From Pseudobutyrivibrio xylanivorans DSM 14809 (GTDB lineage Bacteria > Bacillota > Clostridia > Lachnospirales > Lachnospiraceae): a stretch of 64,000 nucleotides of DNA. The notes under the pieces are model-generated. The model did not search any database, was not told the origin of the DNA, and saw nothing but the letters and a program-made list of their open reading frames with translations. Within the stretch, counting starts at the first letter, position 1. Every line of letters starts with the position of its first letter. The stretch spans positions 1 through 64,000 of the forward strand of contig NZ_FQYQ01000006.1 of assembly GCF_900141825.1 (NCBI RefSeq), written 5' to 3'. The translations under genes and the position numbers were made by a program. This document shows positions 8,982 through 17,673 of this stretch, piece by piece.

Positions 8982-9125
8982 ATGTTACATATGCACTTTC
9001 CCCTTTTTCATATGTCGAAATTATAGTATCTCCTATTGGTGCATATATCAAATAGAATGTTGCATATGCATCATATTTTGTATAAATGACTCAATTCCTA
9101 CATACTAATTTAGTAAATATGCACC
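8982..9125. promoter_or_regulatory. Fructanase upstream region with repeated TGCATATG-like motifs
   Basis: The 226-base spacer up to the gpsA terminator carries ACATATGCAC (8987-8996), CATATG (9009-9014), GGTGCATAT (9038-9046), TGCATATGCA (9061-9070) and ATATGCACC (9117-9125). The third and fifth are exact inverted copies. A candidate minus 10 box (TATAAT on the minus strand, 9020-9025) lies among them. No ScrR-type operator is seen, so a different regulator may act here. Confidence 0.4.
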
Positions 9126-9159
9126 ATCCATGTTTAAATTTAGAAGCTCTCAAAATTTG

Positions 9160-9192
9160 TAAAAAAAAAGAGCTCTGCTTTTTGCAGAACTC
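9160..9192 (-). terminator. Terminator after gpsA
   Basis: On the minus strand GAGTTCTGC pairs with GCAGAGCTC across a 5-base loop and is followed by nine T. It ends the long rplS-to-gpsA transcript and separates it from the fructan locus. Confidence 0.92.
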
Positions 9193-9200
9193 CTTAATCA

Positions 9201-10208
9201 TTACCATTCCATATCGCTTGTCTCATCTTTTTTAGAACGTGTCATTAATTCATAAACTGCATCTTTCGCAGCCATTCCATCAAATAAAACAGCATTAACG
9301 ACATCAACGATTGGCATTTCTATATTATATTTTTCAGCAAGCTTCTTTGCTGCCTTTGCAGAATAAACGCCTTCTACAACCATGGCTACCTTTTCCATGG
9401 CATCATCTTTTGACATTCCCTGTCCAATATAAAAGCCTGCCATTCTGTTTCGGGAATGCATTGATGAGCAAGTTACAATAAGATCACCAACACCAGTAAG
9501 ACCAGCAAGTGTCTCGGCTTGACCGCCCATTGCAACTGCAAGTGCTGATATCTCCTTGATACCACGTGTAATAAGTGCTGCTTTTGCATTATCACCAAAG
9601 CCTAGTCCATCAGACATACCAGCAGCAAGTGCAATGACATTCTTAAGTGCTGCCCCCACCTCGATGCCTTTTACGTCTGGCGAAGAATATACTCTGAAAT
9701 ATTTGTTCATGAAAAGATTTTGTACAAAAAGAGATGTCTGTCTGTCAGTAGAACCAGCAACTACAAGAGTTGGCTTAAATACTACAACCTCTTCTGCATG
9801 ACTTGGACCGGATAATACGCATATACGTTTGTCAGAACCTAAGACATCTTCCAAAATTTCAGTCTGGGTGAAAAGAGTCTCCTCTTCAATACCCTTTGTA
9901 ACTGTAATAAAAATCTGATTATCATTTACAAATGGTTTAATCTTTTCTGCAGTCTCTCTTGTAGCCTTTGAAGGAACAGCCATAAGAACTACATCTGCAG
10001 TTTTTGCAGCATCCTCGATGTCTGCTGTAAAAATCATAGACTCTGGGAGCTTTACACCCTTAATCTTATCGCTGGTATGAGTGTCATTCATCTGGTCTAC
10101 CTGCGATTGTCTGTGTGACCAAACCTTTACCTCATGTCCATTCTTATTAAGCATGACAGCCAGGGCAATACCCCAGCTGCCTGCTCCTAAAACACTAATT
10201 CTAGCCAT
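9201..10208 (-). CDS. gpsA: Glycerol-3-phosphate dehydrogenase [NAD(P)+]
   Basis: 335 residues, usual length. The Rossmann fingerprint GAGSWG (8-13) and the substrate-domain segment around LAGLTGVGDL are present. It reduces dihydroxyacetone phosphate to sn-glycerol-3-phosphate in the cytoplasm, feeding phospholipid synthesis. It follows plsY, which uses the product, so the two form a functional pair at the end of the operon. A structured palindrome (10238-10324) lies between them, ending 29 bases before this start codon. Confidence 0.95.
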   Translation of the reverse strand: MARISVLGAGSWGIALAVMLNKNGHEVKVWSHRQSQVDQMNDTHTSDKIKGVKLPESMIFTADIEDAAKTADVVLMAVPSKATRETAEKIKPFVNDNQIFITVTKGIEEETLFTQTEILEDVLGSDKRICVLSGPSHAEEVVVFKPTLVVAGSTDRQTSLFVQNLFMNKYFRVYSSPDVKGIEVGAALKNVIALAAGMSDGLGFGDNAKAALITRGIKEISALAVAMGGQAETLAGLTGVGDLIVTCSSMHSRNRMAGFYIGQGMSKDDAMEKVAMVVEGVYSAKAAKKLAEKYNIEMPIVDVVNAVLFDGMAAKDAVYELMTRSKKDETSDMEW

Positions 10209-10237
10209 AAAATACCTCTAGTCTTTATAAAAATTAC

Positions 10238-10324
10238 GCTGGTCACGATAACAAGCATTATGATTTCTCCGCTCAGCTGAAGAAAGCTTCGCTTAAGAAA
10301 TATAATAGCTTGTTATCTACCAGC
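10238..10324 (-). repeat. Structured intercistronic palindrome, copy A
   Basis: An 87-base imperfect palindrome in the plsY-gpsA gap. Outer arms GCTGGT/ACCAGC, then a 3-by-1 bulge, then GATAACAAGC/GCTTGTTATC, ATTAT/ATAAT, ATTTCT/AGAAAT, an internal loop, two short helices and an apical loop. The same architecture with compensating base changes occurs at 37457-37542 and 56976-57061. It has no open frame and no T tract, so it is not a simple terminator. Confidence 0.8.
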
Positions 10325-10339
10325 TTGCTTACTTAATTA

Positions 10340-10990
10340 CTATGCTCTTGTTTCTGGATGGAAAGAAAACTTATTTTCATTTCCGTTGATTAGACGCTTA
10401 ATGTTTGCGTGGTGAAGAAGAATTGCAAGCCCTGATACAAAGCAGCAAATTACAAGAACTTCTACCAATTCTGAGCCTTCAAAAGGTACTAAACCGAAAT
10501 ATGCACCTACTAGCATCTCTATTGCAAAGGAAAGACATCCAATGATTGAGCCTAAAGACACATATCTTGTAAGAGCTACAAGAGCTATGAAAACTACTGC
10601 TGGAATAGGAAGTCCCATAGGGAATAATGCAATAATAAATCCAAGTGTAGAAGCTACACCCTTACCGCCTTTAAAATGCATATAGCAAGGAAAATCATGT
10701 CCTAAAACTGTACCAAGTCCTGCATAAACCATATAGATACTTACATCATCAAAAAATCTGTGATAAGTAAGCCAGACAACAAAGCATGCTACTACACACT
10801 TGAAGCAGTCCCAAAGCAATGTAATAAGACCTGCAGGCACACCTAAATTACGCATCGTGTTTGTAGAACCAACATTACCGCTGCCTACCTTAGTAAGATC
10901 AATGTGCTTTGATTTTCCAATAAAATACCCCATTAGAATCATTCCAAAGCAGTAACCAATTAATACAGCAATAATTCTCCCAATAATCAT
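10340..10990 (-). CDS. plsY: Acyl-phosphate:glycerol-3-phosphate acyltransferase PlsY
   Basis: 216 residues, integral membrane protein with about five hydrophobic segments. The PlsY signatures GSGNVGSTNTMRNLG (37-51) and KGGKGVAS are present. It transfers the acyl group from acyl-phosphate (made by PlsX, encoded at 38558-39577) to glycerol-3-phosphate, the first step of phospholipid synthesis. Its start overlaps the der stop as TAATG, so translation is probably coupled. Confidence 0.94.
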   Translation of the reverse strand: MIIGRIIAVLIGYCFGMILMGYFIGKSKHIDLTKVGSGNVGSTNTMRNLGVPAGLITLLWDCFKCVVACFVVWLTYHRFFDDVSIYMVYAGLGTVLGHDFPCYMHFKGGKGVASTLGFIIALFPMGLPIPAVVFIALVALTRYVSLGSIIGCLSFAIEMLVGAYFGLVPFEGSELVEVLVICCFVSGLAILLHHANIKRLINGNENKFSFHPETRA

Positions 10991-12315
10991 TATTCGTTTT
11001 CCTTTCTCTCTCTAATTATAAATTTCAGAGATGTACCTTCGAAGCCAAATGCATCTCTGATTCTATTCTCAAGATATCGTACATAAGAGAAGTGCATCAA
11101 ATACTTCTCGTTTACGAAAATAACGAATGTAGGTGGCTTAACTGCTACCTGTGTAGTATAGAAAATCTTTAGTCTCTTGCCCTTATCTGTAGGAGGTTGC
11201 TGAAGAGCAACTGCCTCAGAAACAATTTCATTAAGTACACCAGTAGCAATACGCATTGAATTGTTCTCGATAACAGCATCGATTGTCTCGTAAATCTTTC
11301 CAAGACGCTGTCCGCTCTTAACAGAGATGAAAAGAATTGACGCGTAAGGCATAAATGAAAGAATCTGGCGAATCTTTGTTTCATGTTCTTTCATGGTCTT
11401 GTCATTCTTTTCAATGGCATCCCACTTATTTACACAAATAATTATACCCTTTCCACGCTCATGAGCAATACCGGCAATCTTCGCATCCTGCTCAGTAACA
11501 CCTTCTGTTGCATCAATCATAATAATAACAACATCAGCCTTTTCTACTGAAGCTACGGCACGAACAATTGAATATCTCTCAAGATCCTCTTTGATTTTGC
11601 TCTTACGACGAAGGCCTGCTGTATCGATGAAAATATAATCCTTGTGGTTATAACGAACTCTTGTATCTACCGCATCTCTGGTAGTACCTGCGATATCTGA
11701 AACTATAACACGCTCTTCACCGCAAAGCTTATTGATAAGTGATGATTTTCCTACGTTAGGCTTACCAATAACAGCAATCTTAGGAGTATCGTCCTCTTCC
11801 TCCTCTCCCGACTGCTCTGGGAAGTACTCTACTACTTTATCAAGCATATCACCAAAGCCAAGACGGCTTGATGCAGATACTGGAACTGGATCACCAATTC
11901 CAAGATTATAAAACTCGTAAACATCTGCCATATCACGTTCAAAGCTATCTACCTTATTTACAACAAGGATAACTGGCTTATGAGAACGACGAAGCATATC
12001 TGCCACCTTAGAATCGCTGTCCTGTAATCCCTGCTTAACATCTACAAGGAAAATGATTACATCAGCTGTATCGATAGCAATCTGCGCCTGCTCACGCATC
12101 TGTGAAAGAATAATATCCTTTGAATCTGGCTCGATACCACCTGTATCAATCATTGTAAAATCATAATTAAGCCATGAAACATCGGCATAAATTCTATCTC
12201 TTGTAACACCAGGAGTATCCTTAACGATAGAAATACGTTCTCCTGCAAGTGCATTAAATAATGTGGACTTTCCAACATTTGGACGTCCTACTATAGCAAC
12301 GACTGGTCTAGCCAT
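10990..12315 (-). CDS. der: Ribosome biogenesis GTPase Der (EngA)
   Basis: 441 residues, usual length. Two tandem GTPase domains are visible, each with its P loop ([14 protein letters not shown] near residue 9 and [14 protein letters not shown] near 184) and the DTPG/DTAG switch, followed by the C-terminal KH-like domain. Der acts in late 50S subunit assembly. It sits 3 bases after the DUF512 gene and overlaps plsY. Confidence 0.96.
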   Translation of the reverse strand: MARPVVAIVGRPNVGKSTLFNALAGERISIVKDTPGVTRDRIYADVSWLNYDFTMIDTGGIEPDSKDIILSQMREQAQIAIDTADVIIFLVDVKQGLQDSDSKVADMLRRSHKPVILVVNKVDSFERDMADVYEFYNLGIGDPVPVSASSRLGFGDMLDKVVEYFPEQSGEEEEDDTPKIAVIGKPNVGKSSLINKLCGEERVIVSDIAGTTRDAVDTRVRYNHKDYIFIDTAGLRRKSKIKEDLERYSIVRAVASVEKADVVIIMIDATEGVTEQDAKIAGIAHERGKGIIICVNKWDAIEKNDKTMKEHETKIRQILSFMPYASILFISVKSGQRLGKIYETIDAVIENNSMRIATGVLNEIVSEAVALQQPPTDKGKRLKIFYTTQVAVKPPTFVIFVNEKYLMHFSYVRYLENRIRDAFGFEGTSLKFIIRERKENE

Positions 12316-12318
12316 AAT

Positions 12319-13644
12319 TTACCTCTCTTTTCCTATTATCGCGAGTACTAAATCTCGCCCGTCTGATTGTACAATACGGGTCTTTACTTGTAAAGCTGAC
12401 TCCAGCTCTGAAAGTGTTATATCATCAAGAAATACTTCTTCCTGTGCACGTAGCATCGTGCATGATAAAAGAAGATTGTCTCCTAAATCTATATCCTTAA
12501 GTTGGGCAATTAAATCCTGACCTGTAATAAGACCAGATACAGTAATCTCTTCACCGAAGAAATCATTTGTAATTGGAACAACTTCAACAGTAACTCTGTT
12601 AAACTTTTCTGTTATTAATTCTCCAAGCTCCTTCATGAATGGAGCCGCAAGCTTTCCGGTAGCAATGGTGACTTTACGACGTTTCATAAATAAAGGCTTT
12701 TTGATATCCTCAAGAGCGTCCAAAACTTCTTCCTTTAAAAGACGAAGCATTCCGACACCATTCTCAAGCTGAATAAAGCCATCATATCTATCTGCTTCTG
12801 GAAGTGGACGTCCAGCCAAAATATACCATTCGTCAGATGCCTGAACGAAATGATTGCCTACCTTTTCCATAGCAATCTGCTGCCATTTTTCAATCTGATC
12901 AATAACAGCACCGGCTTCCTCAGCTGTGTATGTTCGAAGAGGAAATAATCCATCTCTGAACTTGGTAATTCCAACTGGAACAACTGACATAGAACTCATA
13001 ACAGGAGCAAATTGGAGCAAATCACCAATTGTTCTGTCAAGCTCAGGACCATCATTTAATCCAGGACATGAAACAACCTGTGCATTCATAGGAATCTCAG
13101 CTTCGTAAAGCTTTCTGATCTTATCTAAAATATCTCCTGCGAATCGATTATGTAAAAGCTTCATTCTAAGTTCTGGATTTGTCGCATGAACAGAAATATT
13201 AATTGGTCCAAGCTTATAAGCTATAATTCTATCTAAATCCGCCATCTTCATATTTGTGAGAGTAACGTAATTTCCCTGTAAGAACGAAAGACGTGTATCG
13301 TCATCCTTAAAGTATAATGTCTCTCTCATACCTGGTGGCATTTGGTCTATAAAGCAAAATGCACATTTATTTGAACAGGATTTATAGTCATCCATAAGAC
13401 CATTGCAAAAGATAACTCCAAGATCCTCTCCTTCTTCTTTTTTTACAACAACAACACCTGTGCTGCCATCTTCATGAAGAAGCTCAACTGTGATATCTGC
13501 ATCATCAGAATAATAGTGATAATCAAAGATATCTACCAGCTCAACATTATTTATTTTTGTAATAATATCTCCAGGCACAAGACCTGCCAAATGCGCTGGC
13601 GAGCCTTCCATTACCTGTTTAATTTTATGACTTGAATTTAACAT
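12319..13644 (-). CDS. DUF512 family protein with PDZ and radical-SAM-like iron-sulfur motif
   Basis: 441 residues. An N-terminal PDZ-like domain (about 5-70, EGSPAHLAGLVPGDIITKIN) is followed by CSNKCAFC near residue 92, a CX3CX2C pattern as in radical SAM enzymes, then the DUF512 domain. Proteins of this type are common in Clostridia and are often annotated as FeS-containing, but no reaction is established that I can name. It overlaps yraN by 7 bases and lies directly before der, so it belongs to the ribosome/membrane housekeeping operon. Function is unknown. Confidence 0.85.
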   Translation of the reverse strand: MLNSSHKIKQVMEGSPAHLAGLVPGDIITKINNVELVDIFDYHYYSDDADITVELLHEDGSTGVVVVKKEEGEDLGVIFCNGLMDDYKSCSNKCAFCFIDQMPPGMRETLYFKDDDTRLSFLQGNYVTLTNMKMADLDRIIAYKLGPINISVHATNPELRMKLLHNRFAGDILDKIRKLYEAEIPMNAQVVSCPGLNDGPELDRTIGDLLQFAPVMSSMSVVPVGITKFRDGLFPLRTYTAEEAGAVIDQIEKWQQIAMEKVGNHFVQASDEWYILAGRPLPEADRYDGFIQLENGVGMLRLLKEEVLDALEDIKKPLFMKRRKVTIATGKLAAPFMKELGELITEKFNRVTVEVVPITNDFFGEEITVSGLITGQDLIAQLKDIDLGDNLLLSCTMLRAQEEVFLDDITLSELESALQVKTRIVQSDGRDLVLAIIGKER

Positions 13645-13997
13645 ATTGGTATATACTCAAATGCATTTTTAAAATGCGTTAAATGTCCTTCCTCTATTGC
13701 TATAACATCAAACCTAACACTTGTATTTTCACTCACTCTTTTTTGCATCATATAAACATCTGCACATCGTGAGATTTTTCTCATTTTATTAAAATTTACA
13801 GCCTCAGCCGCAGAACCTGTTCTTCTGTTTTTACGATATTTCACTTCTACAAAAACAAGATATTCTCCGTCTCGTGCAACGATGTCTAACTCACCCATTT
13901 TACAATAAAAATTCTGTTCAAGAATGCGCATACCGTTTCGACGAAGATAATCTGCAGCAAGGCTCTCAAAATCATTACCCTGTCTTCTATTATTCAT
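13638..13997 (-). CDS. yraN: UPF0102 (YraN) endonuclease-fold protein
   Basis: 119 residues, typical for the family. The restriction-endonuclease-like core is visible: GNDFESLAADYLRRNG, then GELDIVARD and VFVEVKYRK, the D-ExK-type metal site. Its cellular role is not established; members are thought to act on nucleic acids. It overlaps the following DUF512 gene and follows ylqH by 9 bases. Confidence 0.92.
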   Translation of the reverse strand: MNNRRQGNDFESLAADYLRRNGMRILEQNFYCKMGELDIVARDGEYLVFVEVKYRKNRRTGSAAEAVNFNKMRKISRCADVYMMQKRVSENTSVRFDVIAIEEGHLTHFKNAFEYIPIC

Positions 13998-14006
13998 TTA
14001 CTCTTA

Positions 14007-14297
14007 CTATCTTCCAAGCTTAGCTTTAAGCTTTTCCATGTCGTTTACAAAGACCAAAATCTCCGCAACAACCTCATACAACTCAGGAGGAATTGCATCT
14101 CCTATGTTTAACTTACTCAAAGTCTGGGCAAGTTCATTATCCTGATAAAATGGAACATCAGCTTTTTTTGCTTCCTCTATTATCTGCTCTGCAACATATC
14201 CTTTGCCCGAAGCAAGAATTTTAGGCGCAGAATCACCAGCTTCATAGGAAAGTGCCACCGCTGTTTTGTTTTTATCGAATGTCTTTTCCTCAGCCAT
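14007..14297 (-). CDS. ylqH: FlhB C-terminal-like protein (YlqH type)
   Basis: 96 residues resembling only the cytoplasmic domain of the flagellar/type III export switch FlhB, without its membrane part. The usual NPTH autocleavage motif is absent; NKTAVALSYE stands at that place. The same small gene follows rnhB and ylqG in Bacillus subtilis, so the arrangement is a conserved Firmicutes feature and not a degraded flagellar gene. Role unknown. Confidence 0.82.
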   Translation of the reverse strand: MAEEKTFDKNKTAVALSYEAGDSAPKILASGKGYVAEQIIEEAKKADVPFYQDNELAQTLSKLNIGDAIPPELYEVVAEILVFVNDMEKLKAKLGR

Positions 14298-14312
14298 AAT
14301 AAGTCCTCAAGA

Positions 14313-16196
14313 TTATGCTCTCATATCAAAGCTGTACCTATGAACTATACCATCTTTATTTGTATTTTCTGTTTCTACCTTTGGAGCGCCTAAGAAATCC
14401 TCCACAAAGCTTGTTTTAGGCTCACCACAAGTCATTTCAGATGTGCATGTGAACCCCTTTGCTGCAAGTCTTTCAGTCAGGATATCAATATTATCCTCTA
14501 TAAGCTTTAAAGCTGACTCATCAGCAAGATTCCACTTACAACCTACCTTCATTTCTTTTAAAGATATAAAGACATCTGTAGGACCAAGATTCTCCATATC
14601 GAAATGAAGAAATGCTGTTATTTCTTCACCTTCTTCATAACTACTTTTTTTATTCTGACGAACATACAACATACTATCTGTATTCTGATTGTACATTTTC
14701 AATGGAATTTGTACAAAGTTATACATTTCATTTGCATTATTCATGAAGTTAATGTTTTGCCTTATTTCAGTAGTCTGATTCTTTATGGTCTCAGCAGCTC
14801 TATGGCTAAAGTTGGAAATCAGCTTTTCTAAAGCATCTGTTTGCTTTAAAACTCTTTCGTATAATTTTGATAGCTGACCAGCCTTAGTAACATCCTTTGG
14901 CTCCATAGTAAAACTATCTGCAATGAGATTTTTTAATAGTCCCTTATAAAGCGGAGCTTTTATTATATCATTTAATGTCTCTTTTGGAATATCAGGATGA
15001 TCATTTAAATAATCTGAAATTTCCCGAAAGACTTCTTTTATGTTGGCATCGGCCTTTAATGTACCATCTTCGCCGAAGATTTCAAGATTATCCTTAGGAA
15101 AATCTGGCATGGTACTTAAAATTGTATTAAAAGAAGCAATTTGTTTCTCACCAGCAAAACTATTAAGTGTTTGGGTTCCTATATTCTCCTGAATAACTGC
15201 TTCCTTAACCTGATTTTCTACGACTTGCGTCTGTTGCTGAGCGTTAGATTCTTTGGAAACTTCAACAGTTTCTGTTGCTTGTTCCTCAGATATAACCTCT
15301 GCAATAACCTGACCTTGAAGCTGATTCAAATTTTCAGTGGCAACTGAATTCTGCTGTGAGCCAATCACCGAATGATTTATTCCCTCATTACCACTGGCAT
15401 TAAAATTTTGAACCTGCTGAGATTCCTGGGCATTTTGTTGAACTGTCTGTTCTTCAGTAATCTGCCCTTGTGCTTCTATGTTATTGTTTGGTACAGTAAC
15501 ATCTTCAGCCACATCAACAAATATAGCTCGTAGCTGATTATTAAGATTTATTACATCACCAGCTGATACCTCATCAGAAGACATAAGCTCTGGTAGCATC
15601 TCTGATATAATATCAAAATTATTTGCAAGAGCAGCTTTATCATTTGCATAGTTTTGGAACATAGAAATATTCTCAGGCGATAATTCCAGACCGTATTTAG
15701 CCATTGTGACAAGAGTCTGTGGATCCACCTGAGGATTATTAAGCATTGCTCTATTCATAACTGTCAAATTTTCAGGATTAATTGAAAGAGAATTTTGCAT
15801 CAAAGAATTGACCATATTAATGGTCCTCTCATTTACAGCAATATTCGCCATATCAAGAGCCTTTAGAAGTGTTGGATTTGCATCAAGGCTATTCAAAGAA
15901 ACGGGACGAATCTGAACTAAATTTCCATCATTGCTCTTTACCTGAAAGAAAACAGACTGACCAGGCACAAGGCTAACGCCAGAATCCAGACGAGCAGTCA
16001 TAGTCTGACCATTGGCAAGTCCAATAGTAACCTTGCCATTATCAATAGAATTGACAGAGCCTTCGAAAATCTCTCCCTCTTTCAGGTTATCTGTAACAGA
16101 TCCTGTAAGAGACTGACTCTGGCTCATCTTTGTGGTATCGGCAGCATTAATATTATAGCTTCCACCATATGGATTAAGCCCAGTATTGATGTTCAT
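14313..16196 (-). CDS. FliK-like hook-length-control domain protein (YlqG type)
   Basis: 627 residues. The N-terminal part (about 40-110) looks like an OB-like beta domain, the middle (230-340) is very rich in Gln, Asn and Glu and is low complexity, and the C-terminal 110 residues resemble the FliK hook-length-control C-terminal domain. No signal peptide or membrane helix is seen. The gene sits between rnhB and ylqH exactly as ylqG does in Bacillus subtilis. FliK binds FlhB in flagellar export, so the adjacent FlhB-like protein is a natural partner, but this is inferred. Confidence 0.75.
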   Translation of the reverse strand: MNINTGLNPYGGSYNINAADTTKMSQSQSLTGSVTDNLKEGEIFEGSVNSIDNGKVTIGLANGQTMTARLDSGVSLVPGQSVFFQVKSNDGNLVQIRPVSLNSLDANPTLLKALDMANIAVNERTINMVNSLMQNSLSINPENLTVMNRAMLNNPQVDPQTLVTMAKYGLELSPENISMFQNYANDKAALANNFDIISEMLPELMSSDEVSAGDVINLNNQLRAIFVDVAEDVTVPNNNIEAQGQITEEQTVQQNAQESQQVQNFNASGNEGINHSVIGSQQNSVATENLNQLQGQVIAEVISEEQATETVEVSKESNAQQQTQVVENQVKEAVIQENIGTQTLNSFAGEKQIASFNTILSTMPDFPKDNLEIFGEDGTLKADANIKEVFREISDYLNDHPDIPKETLNDIIKAPLYKGLLKNLIADSFTMEPKDVTKAGQLSKLYERVLKQTDALEKLISNFSHRAAETIKNQTTEIRQNINFMNNANEMYNFVQIPLKMYNQNTDSMLYVRQNKKSSYEEGEEITAFLHFDMENLGPTDVFISLKEMKVGCKWNLADESALKLIEDNIDILTERLAAKGFTCTSEMTCGEPKTSFVEDFLGAPKVETENTNKDGIVHRYSFDMRA

Positions 16197-16214
16197 AACT
16201 CACCCCAGCAAAAC

Positions 16215-16979
16215 TTAAACAAAGTTTCCGATAAAAGATTTTCTATGTATAGGACATGGACCATATTTTTTAAGAGCTTCTATATGCTCTGCAGAACCAT
16301 AACCTTTGTTATTTGCAAAATGGTATTCAGGATAAATACTGTCGTATTCAACCATCATTCTATCTCTTGTGACCTTGGCAATAATACTAGCCGCGCCAAT
16401 AGAAATAGATTTAGCATCGCCCTTTATAATAGGCACCTGCGAAATCTTAACCTGTGGTATTGTGACAGCATCATTAAGTAACATCTGAGGTTCTACCTTG
16501 CTTTCCTCGATAGCCTGTCTCATAGCTTCATAAGTAGCCTGTAAGATGTTAATCTCATCTATACGCGATTCAGATGCAGCTCCGATACCAACTGAAACCG
16601 CCTTCTCCATTATTTCCTCATAAAGTTCCTCTCGCTTTGTAGCAGAAAGCTTTTTAGAATCATTAATGTAAAGAATGTCGCAATCCTTTGGAAGAATAAC
16701 ACAAGCGGTAACAACAGGTCCTGCCAATGGTCCTCTTCCAACCTCATCAATCCCTCCGATGAAGTCATACTGCTCCCAGTATTTATATTCGTATTCCTTA
16801 AGGCGTTCGATTCGCTCTTTTTCTACACGAAGCTTTTCCATCTTCTTTTGAGCCTGACCAATAATCTTAGAGACTCCTGGTCTACCATCATTAATGTACT
16901 CCTGAATAAAATCAGGAAGAAGATTAATATCAGCTTCCTTATATTCTTTTTGAATATCAGTAATCTTCTTTTCCGCCAT
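16215..16979 (-). CDS. rnhB: Ribonuclease HII
   Basis: 254 residues, including the 70-residue N-terminal extension common in Firmicutes. The catalytic segment GIDEVGRGPLAGPV (about 75-88) gives the first Asp and Glu of the DEDD set. The enzyme removes ribonucleotides from RNA-DNA hybrids. It lies 2 bases after the upstream lepB stop and is part of the rbgA-rnhB-ylqG-ylqH block. Confidence 0.95.
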   Translation of the reverse strand: MAEKKITDIQKEYKEADINLLPDFIQEYINDGRPGVSKIIGQAQKKMEKLRVEKERIERLKEYEYKYWEQYDFIGGIDEVGRGPLAGPVVTACVILPKDCDILYINDSKKLSATKREELYEEIMEKAVSVGIGAASESRIDEINILQATYEAMRQAIEESKVEPQMLLNDAVTIPQVKISQVPIIKGDAKSISIGAASIIAKVTRDRMMVEYDSIYPEYHFANNKGYGSAEHIEALKKYGPCPIHRKSFIGNFV

Positions 16980-16981
16980 GA

Positions 16982-17671
16982 TTATTCAATATTGTCTACA
17001 AGGCCAAAGTTCTTGAAAGGATAAACCCTAAGCCAAGCCTTACCTACAATATCATCTCCCTTTATATTTCCAACAGCTTCAAATCTTGAATCTGTACTGT
17101 TGTTACGATTATCACCAAGAACAAAATATTCATCAGGTCCAAGAAGAATATCTGTGTTAGCAAGCCCTGCATTGAGAATAATCTCTGTACCATAGCTTTC
17201 CTCAAGAAGCTCATCATTGATATAGATATTTCCAGAGCCGTCAATATATACCCATTCACCAGGAAGTCCAATGACACGCTTGATATAATAAGTATCTTCC
17301 TCGTACTTATAAGGGAAAACAACAACGTCAAAGCGTTCTGGATTATGAATTCTATAGCTGATTTTATCTACAATAAGATTATCACCATCTGTAAGTGTGT
17401 CCTCCATAGAAGAACCGCTTACGACTGTTCTCTGTCCTATAAACTGAGTAATCAAAAAGACTACTAAGAAACATACTAATACGTTGATTATTACGCTAAG
17501 TATTTCACGAAATACTACAGCCTTTGTTATAGGCTCTTCCTCTTCTTCAAATACTTCACCCTTTGTACGAGATGGTTTTGTTTCAGATGGAGAATTATTA
17601 ACGTTTCTTCTAGCTCTTTCAATATCCTTTTTTATTTGTTCTTCTTCGTTAAAATCAATTGCGTTGTTCAT
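16982..17671 (-). CDS. lepB: Signal peptidase I, copy 1
   Basis: 229 residues with one N-terminal membrane helix (about 52-74) after a charged cytoplasmic segment. Catalytic Ser is in SGSSMEDTL and catalytic Lys in YYIKRVIGLPGE; box E is GDNRNNSTDSR. It cleaves signal peptides from exported proteins at the outer face of the membrane. A second lepB lies one gene upstream (18523-19119), with rbgA between them. Confidence 0.94.
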   Translation of the reverse strand: MNNAIDFNEEEQIKKDIERARRNVNNSPSETKPSRTKGEVFEEEEEPITKAVVFREILSVIINVLVCFLVVFLITQFIGQRTVVSGSSMEDTLTDGDNLIVDKISYRIHNPERFDVVVFPYKYEEDTYYIKRVIGLPGEWVYIDGSGNIYINDELLEESYGTEIILNAGLANTDILLGPDEYFVLGDNRNNSTDSRFEAVGNIKGDDIVGKAWLRVYPFKNFGLVDNIE

Positions 17672-17673
17672 TT

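Noticed and set aside
8935-9051. Longer fructanase start at 9051
   Set aside because: It would put 39 unsupported residues before a complete signal peptide; GAAGGAG stands before 8934.
8982-9125. The CATATG-rich cluster as a CRISPR or tandem repeat array
   Set aside because: Spacing is irregular (about 20-50 bases), orientation is mixed, and units are under 12 bases.
1-9160. A defence island near the IS110 element
   Set aside because: No nuclease, methyltransferase, toxin or other defence gene is present; the accessory part is only a sugar-use locus.
14007-14297. The FlhB-like gene as a degraded flagellar pseudogene
   Set aside because: It is a full small gene kept at the same place in Bacillus subtilis (ylqH), with ribosome site and intact frame.
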